A DNA stretch of 64,000 nucleotides from Cydia pomonella (GCF_033807575.1 NC_084730.1:1161986-1225985); one strand, 5' to 3'. Shown: positions 40,476 through 50,443, counted from the stretch's first letter. Notes: generated by a model from the letters alone, not told the origin. Made by a program: numbers and translations.

Positions 40476-40794
40476 CTGGACACTTTTGCAACAGTTCTGC
40501 CTATGGAGATTCTTTTCCATAGGCAGTATGATGATATAATTTGCCCTTGCGACTTCGTGCAAATCAAATTTCAATACCTAACTATTCGAAGCAACCTCAC
40601 ACAGTACTTAGTTTTAATATATTCAAACTCGCACTTACAAACAATGCAAGGTGTTGGTTCTCTAATTATATTCTCAAATGTCAGCCATGACTCACATGTC
40701 TGTCATCCGCCAGTTTGTAAAACACAGTCATATATCAAGAAAGAACATTTCCCCGTTTTTTTAGAGTTACCTTATCAAATATTTAATAGTAGTA

Positions 40795-41020
40795 CAATCT
40801 TGGACCCGGGTTTGTCCTTAAAATACGTCCAAAAGAGGTATGGGCATTGTGAATGTCATCTCGCTTTGTGTGGTAGGGCACAGCGCAGCGGATGTCATTC
40901 CAGATCTAGAGCAGAGCCCAACTGGGAAAGCACCCCCACCTTACAGAAAATCGCAGCCAAATAACACTAGACCCAACTCATAGTGTTGTGTTCCTGCCGG
41001 TGAGTAAGGTTGCCAGAGCT
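40795..41020 (-). mobile_element. LINE-tail repeat, inverted copy
   Basis: CCGGGTTTGTCCTTAAAATA, GTCCAAAAGAGG, TCTAGAGCAGAGCCC and GCCGGTGAGTAAGGTTGCC in inverse order to 51000-51372. The 153-codon frame reaching into it is a chance frame. Confidence 0.7.
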
Positions 41021-41035
41021 CTGATTATTATTTAA

Positions 41036-41230
41036 CCTTTTCAACGCTTTTCCACACGTGTCAAGAAATGCCATGGACGCCAAAAAGTTAACTGGTGAAG
41101 AGCGAATATGAAGCTTAACTGAGAGTAGGAAAGTCGCTTTGACAACGTCCGCCATAGCCTTTTTAATGGTCATTGGCATCGCGGGCACGACAGACGATGA
41201 CCGTTTTAGTGGTCTTTGGCGTTGAAAAGG
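41036..41230. mobile_element. 195-bp piggyBac-like MITE with TTAA duplication
   Basis: CCTTTTCAACGC at the left and GCGTTGAAAAGG at the right, with TTAA on each side (41032-41035, 41231-41234). The inside has further mirrored parts (CATGGACGCCAAAAAG / TTTAGTGGTCTTTGGC). TTAA is the exact target of the piggyBac class. Non-coding. Confidence 0.8.
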
Positions 41231-41244
41231 TTAATCAGGCCGCG

Positions 41245-41365
41245 TAGATCCGTAGCGATCGAAACGAAGCCGTCACTGTCGCACTAATATGGAAGAGGGA
41301 TAGAGACACAAAGCATTTCATTATCGTTGCATTACCGATTGTCACCTTGGCCGGCAGATGACCAA
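41245..41365. mobile_element. 'GTAGCGATCGAAACG...CACTAATATGGAA' MITE fragment
   Basis: GTCACTGTCGCACTAATATG and GGATAGAGACA resemble, in inverse, 60500-60640. Partial copy. Confidence 0.5.
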
Positions 41366-41700
41366 ACTGTTTAAAAAGTGAATCTAAGAAATTAAATATC
41401 GATATGAAAACAATTATTACTGATTCCCTCTCAAGGTATAAAGCCCAATTAAAATATATTTTTCTAGTAAATCTCTATCATTATTTCCTACTATAGATCC
41501 TGATGACCTCACTATAGTTAATGATTTATTTACAAATCGATAATAAAAAACGGTTCATTCATGTTTGTGTATTAGGTTTCTCCTCATCTTTTCCGGTTTT
41601 ACTGATACGTATCTGATAGTAGATAAAAATTCCGAATAAAAAACATATGGATGGTCATGACTTGGAGGATTTAACAACTGGAGACGCCTTGTCTGTAATT
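41366..41700. other. no gene seen
   Basis: AT-rich spacer without features. Confidence 0.4.
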
Positions 41701-41704
41701 TTTT

Positions 41705-41950
41705 TTGACGACCGGTCTGGCCTAGTGGGTAGTGACCCTGTCTATGAAGCCGATGGTCCCGGTTTCAAATCCTGGTTAGGGCATTTATTCGTGTGATGAG
41801 CACGGATATTTGTTCCTGAGTCATGGGTGTTTTCTATGTATTTATATATTATATATATCGTTGTGTAAGTACCCACAACGCAAGCCTTATTGAGCTTACT
41901 GTGGGACTTTAGTCAAGTTGTGTAATAATGTCCTATAATATTTATTTATT
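41705..41950 (+). mobile_element. tRNA-derived SINE, copy 4
   Basis: Head GGTCTGGCCTAGTGGG, B box GGTTTCAAATCC (one change) and tail TTACTGTGGGACTTTAG. Middle AT tract is short. Confidence 0.85.
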
Positions 41951-41970
41951 CTTTACAAAAGAAAGAGGAA

Positions 41971-42220
41971 AGCGGGTCCTTCCTACCATAATAAATGTTG
42001 TTGTAGCTGCTCTCCAGATACCCCTCGACTTGCACAATCAGCTGGGTTTTCAGCTGATGTTACATATCGCCAGTTGCGCGACGGGATAATTTGTTTTATC
42101 TGCTCGACTCGGTTGGCTACAAATGGCTTCTATCTTCCGCTATCTCCTTGAAGCCATCCAAGGACTGCGGTCGAGTCTGTCTAACTATTTCGGCATCCTG
42201 CAATAGTTGTTTCGCACTTC
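41971..42220 (-). pseudogene. BEL/Pao retrotransposon pol fragment (RNase H region)
   Basis: The minus strand reads DSTAVLGWLQGD, then after a TAG codon KPFVANRVEQIKQIIPSRNW, RYVTSAENPADCASRGVSGE and HLLWWEGP. S/T-DS-x-V-L-x-W, FVANRV and NPADCASRG followed by LWW.GP are diagnostic of BEL/Pao pol between RNase H and integrase. No LTRs are nearby. It is a dead fragment that abuts a plus-strand Jockey fragment at about 42222. Confidence 0.85.
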
Positions 42221-42221
42221 T

Positions 42222-43465
42222 TTTTGGTAACTTGTAATAAGAAAGCAGCCATACAAGCGTATCATGGCTTTGTTTGCTCCCTACTTAGATATGGCATCAT
42301 TCTATGGGGAAACTCGCGCCATGCAAATTGAGCGCTGATAGCTCAAAAACAATGCATCAGAGCAATTTGCTATGTTGATATTATGACATCTTGCAGACCA
42401 TTGTACAAAGATCTTGAGTTAATGTACAAACGAGGTACTTCGTTTGTACATATACGAAACCTTTAGGCGGGCCAGGGCAGATTCGTATTGAGACAGTTTC
42501 GTTTTTGGGCCCGAATCTGAGTAAGCCCGACTCTGTAGAGGCCAGATTCGCCATAGGTATCTTTCTGAACAAAACAATATCGACATACGACTTATGATAT
42601 AGAAGTCACTTTCTTTTTAAAACAATTTCTGAGTAGGTCAGATTCGTATATGGTCCCGTGACATGACAGTAATACGTCTGATTGGTAATAAGTTGGAATC
42701 GGATTTATGCAGTTTCTTATCTCATCCGATTAGCAACGATTCGATTAAAATATTAAGCAGATTCTTTTAATGATGAATTCTGGAAATAACGCTTTCTTAT
42801 TAGGACAGATTTTATGTATATTTAATTTCGAAAAGGCCAGGTACAATCAGCCGATATCTGAGATACTGGCCACTTTAAGATTAAATATGATAAAGTAATT
42901 AATAGATAGTTCTTAATGACAATGTCACAATGGTTATGTGATTTTCTGACCTACTCAGAATCCGGCATTATGAGAATCTGAAGAGCTAGGAATTTGAGAT
43001 CTTAATAACCTGACATCTTAGGAACTTGGATAACTAATAAAATGCTCTATACATTATCGAACTTACTCAGAATCAGAATTAAATAGAAACTGGCAACATT
43101 AGAGTCATACTTACTCAGATTTTGGCCTAAAACTCAACTGGTTTAATACGAACCCGTCTTGCCCCGCCTAAAGGATACGAAATATATGTGTTTGTTAAAA
43201 TTAATCCTGAACTTTTCAAGACATATCAAGACGTATGTAATTTTAATACGAGGTAGGTACCCTGATAGGCTAAAAGCTTGAAAAAGAACAGCTTTGTATA
43301 GCAGAAACACTTTATGTATTAGCATATAAATCTATAATGACTATAATAGACTAGATAATAACATCAAACAGCCTTTGAAAATGATTAAAGGGAAACTAAA
43401 TACATGGATCGCACAAGAGGCCTTTTCTATTCCATCGAGGAATATATGTCATCTTTTGACTAAGG
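42222..43465 (+). pseudogene. Jockey-like LINE C-terminus, split by a 715-bp DNA element
   Basis: 42222-42459 reads NKKAAIQAYHGFVCSLLRYG, IILWGNSRHAN, a TGA, then ALIAQKQCIRAICYVDIMTS and LYKDLELMYKRGTSFVHIR. After the element at 42460-43174 and its duplicated 8 bases, the same frame goes on: IYVFVKINPELFKTYQDVCN, FNTR, then stops and shifts. About 200 bases on come MIKGKLNTWIAQEAF and IEEYMSSFD. RYG.ILWGNS and SIEEYM are hallmark blocks of Jockey ORF2 ends. Old, with several stops. Confidence 0.85.
42460..43174. mobile_element. 715-bp DNA transposon derivative, 8-bp duplication
   Basis: CCTTTAGGCGGGCCAGGGCA at the left pairs with the inverse of CCTTTAGGCGGGGCAAGACG at the right. Arms of about 40 bases include TTCGTATT. 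An exact 8-base duplication ATACGAAA flanks it (42452-42459, 43175-43182). The interior repeats CAGATTCG and ACTCAGAAT motifs in both orientations (42478, 42543, 42640, 42954, 43069). No transposase frame. The 8-base duplication fits hAT, P or Merlin type. The CCTTTAGG end is not one I can place. Confidence 0.85.
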
Positions 43466-43700
43466 TAGGTGATATAATATGATTGTTCAAACTTAGTTTT
43501 AGTTGTATGTTTAGTTTTTTGCATGCCATATTCTGGTGAAATATGTGTTATGTATAATATTGTCTGACCATCTTCGGTACCATAATTCTAGTAAAATAAA
43601 GTTATTTGTACCGAATCAGGTGTTATTGATATCGTAAGCACGCAATTTCTGTCATAATAATAAATGTGACTCATACTTGAAGTAAACAATATTTGTTAAG
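43466..43700. other. no gene; probable LINE 3' UTR
   Basis: AT-rich, directly after the Jockey stop. AGTAAAATAAAGTTATTTG at 43593 could be its polyadenylation signal. Confidence 0.4.
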
Positions 43701-43707
43701 AATGTTA

Positions 43708-44330
43708 GTTTTTAGGGTTTCGTAGTCACCTAGAAACCCTTGTACTTTCGCCATGTCCGTCTGTCCGTCCGTCCGCGGCTTTGCTACGTGATCGTTAGTG
43801 CTAGAAAGCTGCAATTTGGCATGGACACATAAATCATGCATGACGACAGAACGATAAAATACTATAAAAACTTAAAAAAAATTTTTAGGGTACCTCCCAT
43901 ACAAAATGTTTTTTTTTTGCATTAATCCAATAGTGTGGGGTATCGTTAGATAGGTCTTTTATAATAAGGGCCTACAAAAATCTTTTTTTGATAAATTTAA
44001 TATTTTAGGAAATAATCACTCCGAAAGACAAAAAATATGTGACACCTGCTCAAACTTTTAAACCATATGTCCAAAAAATATGAAAAAAGCTGGAAACAAA
44101 AGCTTAGTGGACACTTTCAATGAAAACTATAGCGAACATGATCGGTCTAGCCTTTTTGCAAAAATCTTCTCTTCTTATTAAAAAGACGTACAAAGCGCTG
44201 CAGAGGCCCTTATGCTTGTAATGTATATGATACTTACTAATTAATAGCCCTCGTTTGGCCTGTTCTGACAGAATGGTAACTACGAAACCCTACACTGAGC
44301 ATGACCCGACATGCTCTTAGCCGATTTTTA
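43708..44330 (+). mobile_element. 'GGGTTCCGTAGCC' long interspersed repeat, copy 2
   Basis: Parallel to 24833-25540: TTTTTAGGGTTTCGTAGTC, GTTAGTGCTAGAAAGCTG, TAGTGTGGGGTATCG and CCGACATGCTCTTAGCCG. Shorter in the middle. Confidence 0.7.
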
Positions 44331-44439
44331 TTATCTATTTGCAAACATTTTCATTTGTTGTTATTGCAACTGTTGATGTCCGACATCTGACATTGATTCA
44401 AGTTATTCTAATAATAATTAAATAAATAAAACTCCATGG

Positions 44440-44670
44440 GGTCCCAGCGCGCACAAATTCTTTGCAGAAATCGCGTAGCGTCTGGCTGACGTAACTGGTG
44501 ACCGAAGAGCTGGCGGCTTCCTCGCACAACGTAATCAGCATTGCGATCCCGCAAGCCTCCTTGCCGCTAGCATCCTAGGTATAGTGCCTCAAGGGCCTAT
44601 TTTAGATTTAATGTAGTATTTAATAGTAATCCTCTGTACCCATTATGTATATTGTTATTGTAAATTAAAA
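44440..44670 (+). pseudogene. LINE C-terminal remnant (GGFLAQR type)
   Basis: Plus strand: WGPSAHKFFAEIA, stop, RLADVTGDRRAGGFLAQRNQ, then SLLAASILGIVPQGPI. AxxFLAQR followed by an A.SxLG..P block is a LINE ORF2 ending that I recall from several insects. A short 3' UTR ends in an A-run at 44665-44676. Confidence 0.65.
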
Positions 44671-44679
44671 AAAAGAATC

Positions 44680-44940
44680 AGGTATTCTACTTCTTTCCAG
44701 TCCTCATTGCTAAGGCTCGTGATTACCATAGAAGCTAAGCACCACTTACTTCCAGGAACTATCCTGCGCCATTTGTACGCAATCCTGGACCTTGGGTCCT
44801 GCATATGCCTTTACTGTGTCTAGGTATCCAACGGGTAAGCACTTCCTCTACTTTTCTTCCCTTCTACGTGACCGATCATGATCAATACCTGCAGACTAAA
44901 TATTTAAGAAAATTAGGTATAGGATATCTGTATCCTTACA
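44680..44940. other. unassigned repeat-like block
   Basis: Balanced GC (CATTGCTAAGGCTCGTGATT, GCGCCATTTGTACGCAATCC), probably a retroelement fragment. I cannot name it. Confidence 0.3.
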
Positions 44941-44944
44941 CATA

Positions 44945-45100
44945 TTGATTAAGTCCCACGGCAAGCTCAAGACGGCTTGTGTTCTGGGTACTCAGAAAAC
45001 GATATATATATAATATACAAATTATACTTAAATGCATAGATAACACCAATGACTAAGGAAATAGTTATTTGTGCAACAAGAGAGCCAAGTTTCATATTTC
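44945..45100 (-). mobile_element. tRNA-derived SINE, inverted partial copy
   Basis: TAAGTCCCACGGCAAGCTCA, GGCTTGTGTTCTGGGTACTC and TAACACCAATGACTAAGG are the inverse of the SINE 3' half. The head is absent. Confidence 0.65.
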
Positions 45101-45665
45101 TTTGAGTGCTTAATTGGAGTCCCGCGCAAGCTAAAGATTATATAATTTAGAATATAATTAATTAATTATATAATATTTAAAATGACAGGTCAATCGACAA
45201 CTTTTTTTTTAATTGTAAGATGCGGTCCGAATTGCGGATACTACTATTTGTCAACTATAGTAGAGATCGTCAAAATTAGAATTATTTTATTTGCGTAATA
45301 AGTAATAACCTTTGTATTTTTTAAGTTCATTGTTTTGATTGTACAATAAAAAACGTAAAATATGGTGTTTTTATTAAACTTTATACTTTTATTTCTACAG
45401 TCCTGTCTAAAGACTAACTAGGGATCCTGATTTCACCCCTCCTCCCAAAAATCATCAATAGTTTTTCTTATAGGTCTAATCTTTGTTATCTTTAATTCAG
45501 CTTATTACCCCCGTGAAATACCAGTTTTACCCCCACAGGGGTAATTACCCTCAGGTTAGGAACCACTGCAGGGCCTTGTAGAGCCGATGTACGCTTGACC
45601 CTTACAGCATTTGGACCCCAAACGCTTCAAAAATGTAACTACTGCTAACTACATAATAAGCTTTT
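45101..45665. other. no gene seen
   Basis: AT-rich DNA. 45425-45575 is C-rich (TTACCCCCGTGAAATACC, GGTAATTACCCTCAGG), possibly an old repeat. Confidence 0.4.
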
Positions 45666-45671
45666 GGCAAA

Positions 45672-45935
45672 AATTTAACCTACTTTACTTTTCACAGGCA
45701 ACTAATACCCATCGAAACAATTATAAAAATCCCAAACACAATTATGTTGCGTTGTTTTATCACAGAGTTCCTATGGCCACCTCCTGTCTCCATCATCAGA
45801 TCAGCTCGATGGTACTATAATATTGCATCGTTACCCGACTTACGTATGCAAATTTTCAGCTTCATCGGAAACCGGGAAGTGGGTCAAAGTCAAATTTAAT
45901 TTGCAAGATTTGACCCGTACCAACATACATTGTAA
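45672..45935 (+). repeat. dispersed repeat R2, copy 2
   Basis: Close match to 21344-21612 (AATAC, AATTATAAAAATCCC, CCTGTCTCCATCATCAGATC, CGGGAAGTGGGTCAAAG). Confidence 0.7.
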
Positions 45936-45971
45936 GTTACATAAAAGCATGTAAAAACACAATTTAGACAC

Positions 45972-46166
45972 CAGTACCCCTAGTGTAAATATTTTCGACA
46001 GCGAAACGTGACGTACGCGTTTGCGTTAAGTGTCATTTTGTATGAAATTTTTGAATTTCCAAAACGTCCCGCTTGGCGCGCTGTTCAAAAACCTATACAA
46101 AATGAGACTTAACGGAAACGCGTACGTCACGTTTCGCTATCGACTAAATTTACACTAGGGGCACAG
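45972..46166. mobile_element. 195-bp near-palindromic MITE, copy 3
   Basis: Same length as the copies at 2519 and 27487. One end is changed to GGGGCACAG. Confidence 0.85.
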
Positions 46167-46382
46167 ATTTTGACATTGCGAGGCGATATACTTGATAATC
46201 GTTAGCAATAACATCCATTCATAGTAAATATTCGTGTATACAATCATCTAATTGGGTTTTTTGCTACCGGATTCGAAAAGTTGTGGAACTGTATATTTTA
46301 TGGTCTTAAAACAAAACATAAAAGGAAGTGCGTAATCTTTATCTGATCTTGGTTTTTTGGGTATTACCCGATTTGCCCGTAG
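46167..46382. other. no gene seen
   Basis: Flank of the intact LINE. Nothing recognised. Confidence 0.4.
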
Positions 46383-46395
46383 TATAGTTATCTGA
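46383..46395. repeat. target-site duplication of the intact LINE, left
   Basis: TATAGTTATCTGA equals 50444-50456 exactly. GTTATCTGA is repeated once more right after it, so the true 5' end could lie up to nine bases further in. Confidence 0.85.
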
Positions 46396-46704
46396 GTTAT
46401 CTGAGTTCCGGTTCCGGTGTCAAAAACGTCAAACGCTTTGCAAATCGCTCCCCGAAAATATTCAGTTTTAGTGCGAAAAAGTAGCCGAAAGGCATAATAT
46501 TGCTGTTAAAAACCATATTTGTGCGCGGATTTACCGATTTATCGCTTCACAACATAAAATAAAAGGCGATATAGTGATAAAATCTAAGTGGAAAAGTGAA
46601 CTGGTTATTGTGGTTAGCTGTCAACAACACTCCCAAGTCTACCAACATAAGCGTTGACAAGTTTCGTTCGGAAATACAATACTACGTTTCGTTTCACGTC
46701 AATC

Positions 46705-47400
46705 ATGGAAGGGCAACTATCACCGGAGATGTCACTTCTGTTGACAAAAATGACAGAGCAGTTGAATATACAAACGAATACGATAACCGAAAACATTACG
46801 CAAGCCGTTTTAAAAAAAGTAGATGAAAAAATACAACCACTTATCGAAGAAAATAACAAACTACGAAGTGAAATGGAAAATTTAAACCGAAAACTACAGT
46901 TTCTTGAAGCAAACAGTAAACGAAACAACCTTCTTATCCACGGACTGACTGAGCCAGAGGAAGAAAACCACGAAAGTTTAAAAACCCTGGTTATTTCAAC
47001 GATAAGCAAGCTAGATGTGAATCTCGGAAGTGAGGAAATTGACAGACTTCAAAGGCTGGGCAAAAAAAGTCAAGACGGAAGCAAAAATAGACCAATCCTA
47101 CTAGCCACCACGACTCTCCAGAAAAAGATTCAAATTTTAAAAAATAAAAAGAAGATGAAAACTAATACATACATTACCCAAGACCTAACAAGAATTGCTC
47201 TACAACAAAGAAAAGAAAAAGAGGTATGTGCTAAAAAGGACAGCGAAAAGAGAAAACGACCAGCAACTCCGAGCCCAAAAAGCCAATTTCAAAACCATTT
47301 TCAAAGTCAAAACACTCCAAAAGTGCAAAAAAAAGATGCCTTTCAAATTATGCGAGAGAAATCAAACCAAATATCTGAAAAACACATGTACACAAACTAG
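46705..47400 (+). CDS. LINE ORF1 protein (coiled coil, RNA-binding type)
   Basis: 231 residues from ATG 46705. An earlier in-frame ATG-less opening at 46654 lies in the leader, and MEGQLSPEM is the better start. Residues ~10-80 are heptad-like (TEQLNIQTNTITENI, LIEENNKLRSEMENLNRKLQ, FLEAN), a coiled coil that would trimerise. Next is an RRM-like stretch (RNNLLIHGLTEPEEENH ... LDVNLGSEEIDRLQRLGKK), with the I-D-R-x-x-R-L-G-K signature of L1-type ORF1. Then comes a basic region (KNKKKMKTNTYITQDLT...RKRPATPSPK). No CCHC knuckle. Such proteins coat the LINE RNA and act as nucleic-acid chaperones. The frame ends TAG 47400. Confidence 0.85.
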   Translation: MEGQLSPEMSLLLTKMTEQLNIQTNTITENITQAVLKKVDEKIQPLIEENNKLRSEMENLNRKLQFLEANSKRNNLLIHGLTEPEEENHESLKTLVISTISKLDVNLGSEEIDRLQRLGKKSQDGSKNRPILLATTTLQKKIQILKNKKKMKTNTYITQDLTRIALQQRKEKEVCAKKDSEKRKRPATPSPKSQFQNHFQSQNTPKVQKKDAFQIMREKSNQISEKHMYTN

Positions 47401-50321
47401 CACAACACCGCCAGAAACCGGAAAAAACACAACCCTACAAAGCACAAAATCATAATGGTCTCCCAACACGGCCGGTCCCCGAGGGAGTACTAGACCAAAA
47501 CCCTCCAACAATACATATCTGCACATACAATGTGAGATCTTTACTGTCACCTCAAAGAATGTTATTACTCAGAGAAGCCCTAACTAACATTAAACATGAT
47601 ATAGTGGGACTATCAGAAGTTAGAAGATCGGAAAATAAGATTCTAGAAGATGAAGACTATATATTTTGCCATACGGGTCAAACACAAGGAAGGTATGGAG
47701 TAGGTTTCCTAATCAGAAGTAAATTTAAAAAAAATATACTGAGCTACAATGGAATATCAGAGAGAGTTTGCATTTTAAACTTAAAGTTCAATGAAACAGA
47801 AATTTCCCTAATACAAGCCTATGCACCAACATCAGACGCCTCAGATAACGAAATCAAACAATTCTATGAACAACTAAGAGCTACAGAGGACCTTACAAGT
47901 AAGAATATTATTCTAATGGGGGATTTCAATGCAAAAATTGGAAAAAGAAAACCAGGAGAAGAAAGTGTTATGGGTCCTTTTTGCTATGGATCCAGAAACC
48001 ATAGAGGTGAGACACTCTTACAATATGCCTTGGAAAAAAACTTAAAAATCCTTAACTCCCAGTTTAATAAAAAGGAAAAGACCCTATGGACATGGGTTTC
48101 ACCAAATGGGCTACATAAAAATCAAATTGATTATATGCTGAGCAATTGTACCAGACAGTTTACAAACATAGAAATTATAAATATACCGAACTACTCCAGT
48201 GACCACAGACTTGTACGAGGAACATATTTACTTAAAGCAAGGGGCCTAAGTAGAAAACACTTCAACAACACCACATCTCAACTGAATAATGAAGAAGGAC
48301 AAAATTTTTTTTTGAAATCATTAGAAAAAGAAGTAGAGAACTTGCAACTAATCGAAACTGAGGACATAAATACATACTACAAAAAAATTGAAAAAGCTAT
48401 CAGCAACAGTCTTAGTGACACAGCACTAGTTAAAACACACAAGCAACACACTATCTTCTCTGCAGAAACTAGAAACATGATAAAAAAACGTTCAGAGCTA
48501 CTGAAGAAGAAGCCAAAAACCAATAGTGATCGGGAGAAATTATCTAGACTCTATAAAGAAACTAACAAGTTAGCAAAAAAAGACTATATTAACCATAGAC
48601 AACAAATCATAGAAAAACATATTTCTACAACAGGCAGCTTGAAAAAAGCGTACAAACAACTGACAACGGCTAAGGAATGGATACCAAACCTAGCTACAAA
48701 TACAGTAGTAAAAAAGCAACAGTCAAGAATGGAGATAGTTAATATAGCTACAGAATTCTATAGGAACCTGTACCATGATCACAACCATAGTTCTAAAACA
48801 TGCCAGACTTCAACACCTGCACCTACAGCTTCAATTAAGCTTTTTGATGAACAGGAAATTATTGAAAGAATTAAAAACCTGAAAAATTATAAAAGCCCTG
48901 GCCAAGATAACATTCCAAATGAAAGTATAAAAATAGGAAAATATCTTTTAGTAACACCATTGACCCTATTATTCAATAAAATATTGCGAGACAGGAAAAT
49001 ACCATCAAACTGGGCAGAATCAAGAATAATACTACTTTACAAAAAAGGAGACCCGAAGGATGTGAGCAACTATCGTCCAATCAGCCTACTACCGACACTC
49101 TATAAACTATTCGCATCATGCATAGAAAAGAGATTAGAGGCTAACATCGAACAACACCAGCCCATTGAGCAAGCGGGGTTTAGAAAAAACTACTGTACCA
49201 TCGATCATATTCACACAACACAACAAATTATAGAAAATTTTGAGGAGCTAAAAAAACCCCTTTACATTGCGTTTATCGATTATACCAAGGCTTTTGACTC
49301 AATATCCCATGAAAGCATATGGAAGGCATTAGAACATCAGAATATACCTAAACAATACATAGAAATAATAAAAAACATTTATAGTAACAGTGTTAGCAGA
49401 GTGAAGTTGGATAGACTAGGCCCAGAAATAAAAATATGTAGAGGTGTAAAGCAGGGCGACCCCCTGTCACCAAAACTTTTCATTGCAGTCCTGCAAGACA
49501 TTATGAAAACCTTGAAATGGAATAAAAAAGGTATCTACGTTGATGGTAAATTTCTTAGCAATTTACGTTTTGCAGACGATATAGCTATTTTCTCGGAAAC
49601 CGCAAAACAACTAAAAGATATGATACAAGAACTGAGCACCGCTAGCAACAATATTGGACTAAGACTTAATGCTTCCAAAACAAAAATTATTACTAATAGT
49701 AAAAAGACACCTATATTGATTGATGGAACACAACTAGACTATGAAGATCAGTATATATACCTAGGGAAGCTGATATCTTTCAAAAAGTCAAGAGACATAG
49801 ATGAGCTGGATCGAAGAATCACCCTTTCATGGAACAAGTTCTGGTCCTACAAGGAAGTACTTAAATCTAGTCTCCCTCTTTTAACTAAAAAGAAGATTAT
49901 GGACTCGTGCCTCCTTCCTTGCCTCACCTATGCAAGCCAAACCTGGATATACAATGAAGAAACAAAACATAAAATTCAAATTTGTCAACGAGCTATGGAG
50001 CGGAGCATCCTGAACATCAAACTTAAAGACAAGAAAAGAAACATTGACATTAGAAATAAAACAAATGTTATAGACGCTTTACAACATGCTAAACGCCTCA
50101 AATGGAAGTGGGCAGGCCACATAGCTCGCTACTCTGACAAAAGATGGACACTAAAAGCGACAACTTGGAAAGGTCCAGTAGGCAAGAGAAAACAAGGAAA
50201 GCCAAAAGAACGGTGGGCAGATGAGATATATCAAGTAGCCGGTACAAACTGGACAGAGAAAGCCAAAGACCGAAGTGTCTGGAAAAATTTGGAGGAGACC
50301 TTTACCCGAACGGGACCTTAA
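47379..50321 (+). CDS. LINE ORF2: APE endonuclease and reverse transcriptase
   Basis: The frame is open from 47379 (after TGA 47376-47378), in -1 relative to ORF1 and overlapping its last 22 bases. The endonuclease begins at ICTYNVRSL (from 47517), before any ATG: the first in-frame ATG, 47559, would remove its first strand. A GTG at 47532 is the Val of that motif. Endonuclease signatures: VGLSEVRR, LMGDFNAKIG, QIDYML and SSDHRLVRG. Reverse transcriptase: LLYKKGDPKDVSNYRPISLL, QAGFRKNYCTIDHI, FIDYTKAFDS, GVKQGDPLSP and FADD (49569-49580). C-terminal block WAGHIARYSDKRW and ERWADEIYQVAGTNW. There is no RNase H and no CCHC. ORF2 nicks the target and copies the RNA in place. All catalytic residues are kept. 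How translation starts is open. Confidence 0.92.
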   Translation, partial: KTHVHKLAQHRQKPEKTQPYKAQNHNGLPTRPVPEGVLDQNPPTIHICTYNVRSLLSPQRMLLLREALTNIKHDIVGLSEVRRSENKILEDEDYIFCHTGQTQGRYGVGFLIRSKFKKNILSYNGISERVCILNLKFNETEISLIQAYAPTSDASDNEIKQFYEQLRATEDLTSKNIILMGDFNAKIGKRKPGEESVMGPFCYGSRNHRGETLLQYALEKNLKILNSQFNKKEKTLWTWVSPNGLHKNQIDYMLSNCTRQFTNIEIINIPNYSSDHRLVRGTYLLKARGLSRKHFNNTTSQLNNEEGQNFFLKSLEKEVENLQLIETEDINTYYKKIEKAISNSLSDTALVKTHKQHTIFSAETRNMIKKRSELLKKKPKTNSDREKLSRLYKETNKLAKKDYINHRQQIIEKHISTTGSLKKAYKQLTTAKEWIPNLATNTVVKKQQSRMEIVNIATEFYRNLYHDHNHSSKTCQTSTPAPTASIKLFDEQEIIERIKNLKNYKSPGQDNIPNESIKIGKYLLVTPLTLLFNKILRDRKIPSNWAESRIILLYKKGDPKDVSNYRPISLLPTLYKLFASCIEKRLEANIEQHQPIEQAGFRKNYCTIDHIHTTQQIIENFEELKKPLYIAFIDYTKAFDSISHESIWKALEHQNIPKQYIEIIKNIYSNSVSRVKLDRLGPEIKICRGVKQGDPLSPKLFIAVLQDIMKTLKWNKKGIYVDGKFLSNLRFADDIAIFSETAKQLKDMIQELSTASNNIGLRLNASKTKIITNSKKTPILIDGTQLDYEDQYIYLGKLISFKKSRDIDELDRRITLSWNKFWSYKEVLKSSLPLLTKKKIMDSCLLPCLTYASQTWIYNEETKHKIQICQRAMERSILNIKLKDKKRNIDIRNKTNVIDALQHAKRLKWKWAGHIARYSDKRWTLKATTWKGPVGKRKQGKPKERWADEIYQVAGTNWTEKAKDRSVWKNLEETFTRTGP

Positions 50322-50443
50322 ATAAAACATCAAATATTCATATACATACTCTTCATAGTTTCAACAATTTAAAGAAACAAATGTTTTTAATATATTGTAT
50401 ACTTTATTTAAGGAATAAAAAGGTTTATTATTATTATTATTAT

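Larger units (their letters stand above)
46396..50443 (+). mobile_element. full-length two-ORF LINE, 4.05 kb
   Basis: 5' UTR (about 310 bases, GTTCCGGTTCCGGTG near its start), ORF1, overlapping ORF2, a short 3' UTR and a (TTA)n tail (50423-50443), all inside a perfect 13-base duplication. Neither ORF has an internal stop. The clade is unassigned: the APE-RT order without RNase H, the (TTA)n tail and the W-x-GHIAR...RW ending could fit the RTE/Proto2 side or an I-type relative. Confidence 0.9.

Noticed and set aside
40503..40964. 153-codon frame as a host gene
   Set aside because: Its second half is an inverted copy of a LINE-tail repeat found at six other places.
46614..47009. 131-codon minus-strand frame
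   Set aside because: Shadow of the LINE ORF1 on the opposite strand.
47453..47457. TAATG stop-restart for LINE ORF2
   Set aside because: The ATG is out of frame with ORF2 and meets a TAG at 47491, so it cannot start ORF2 in this copy.
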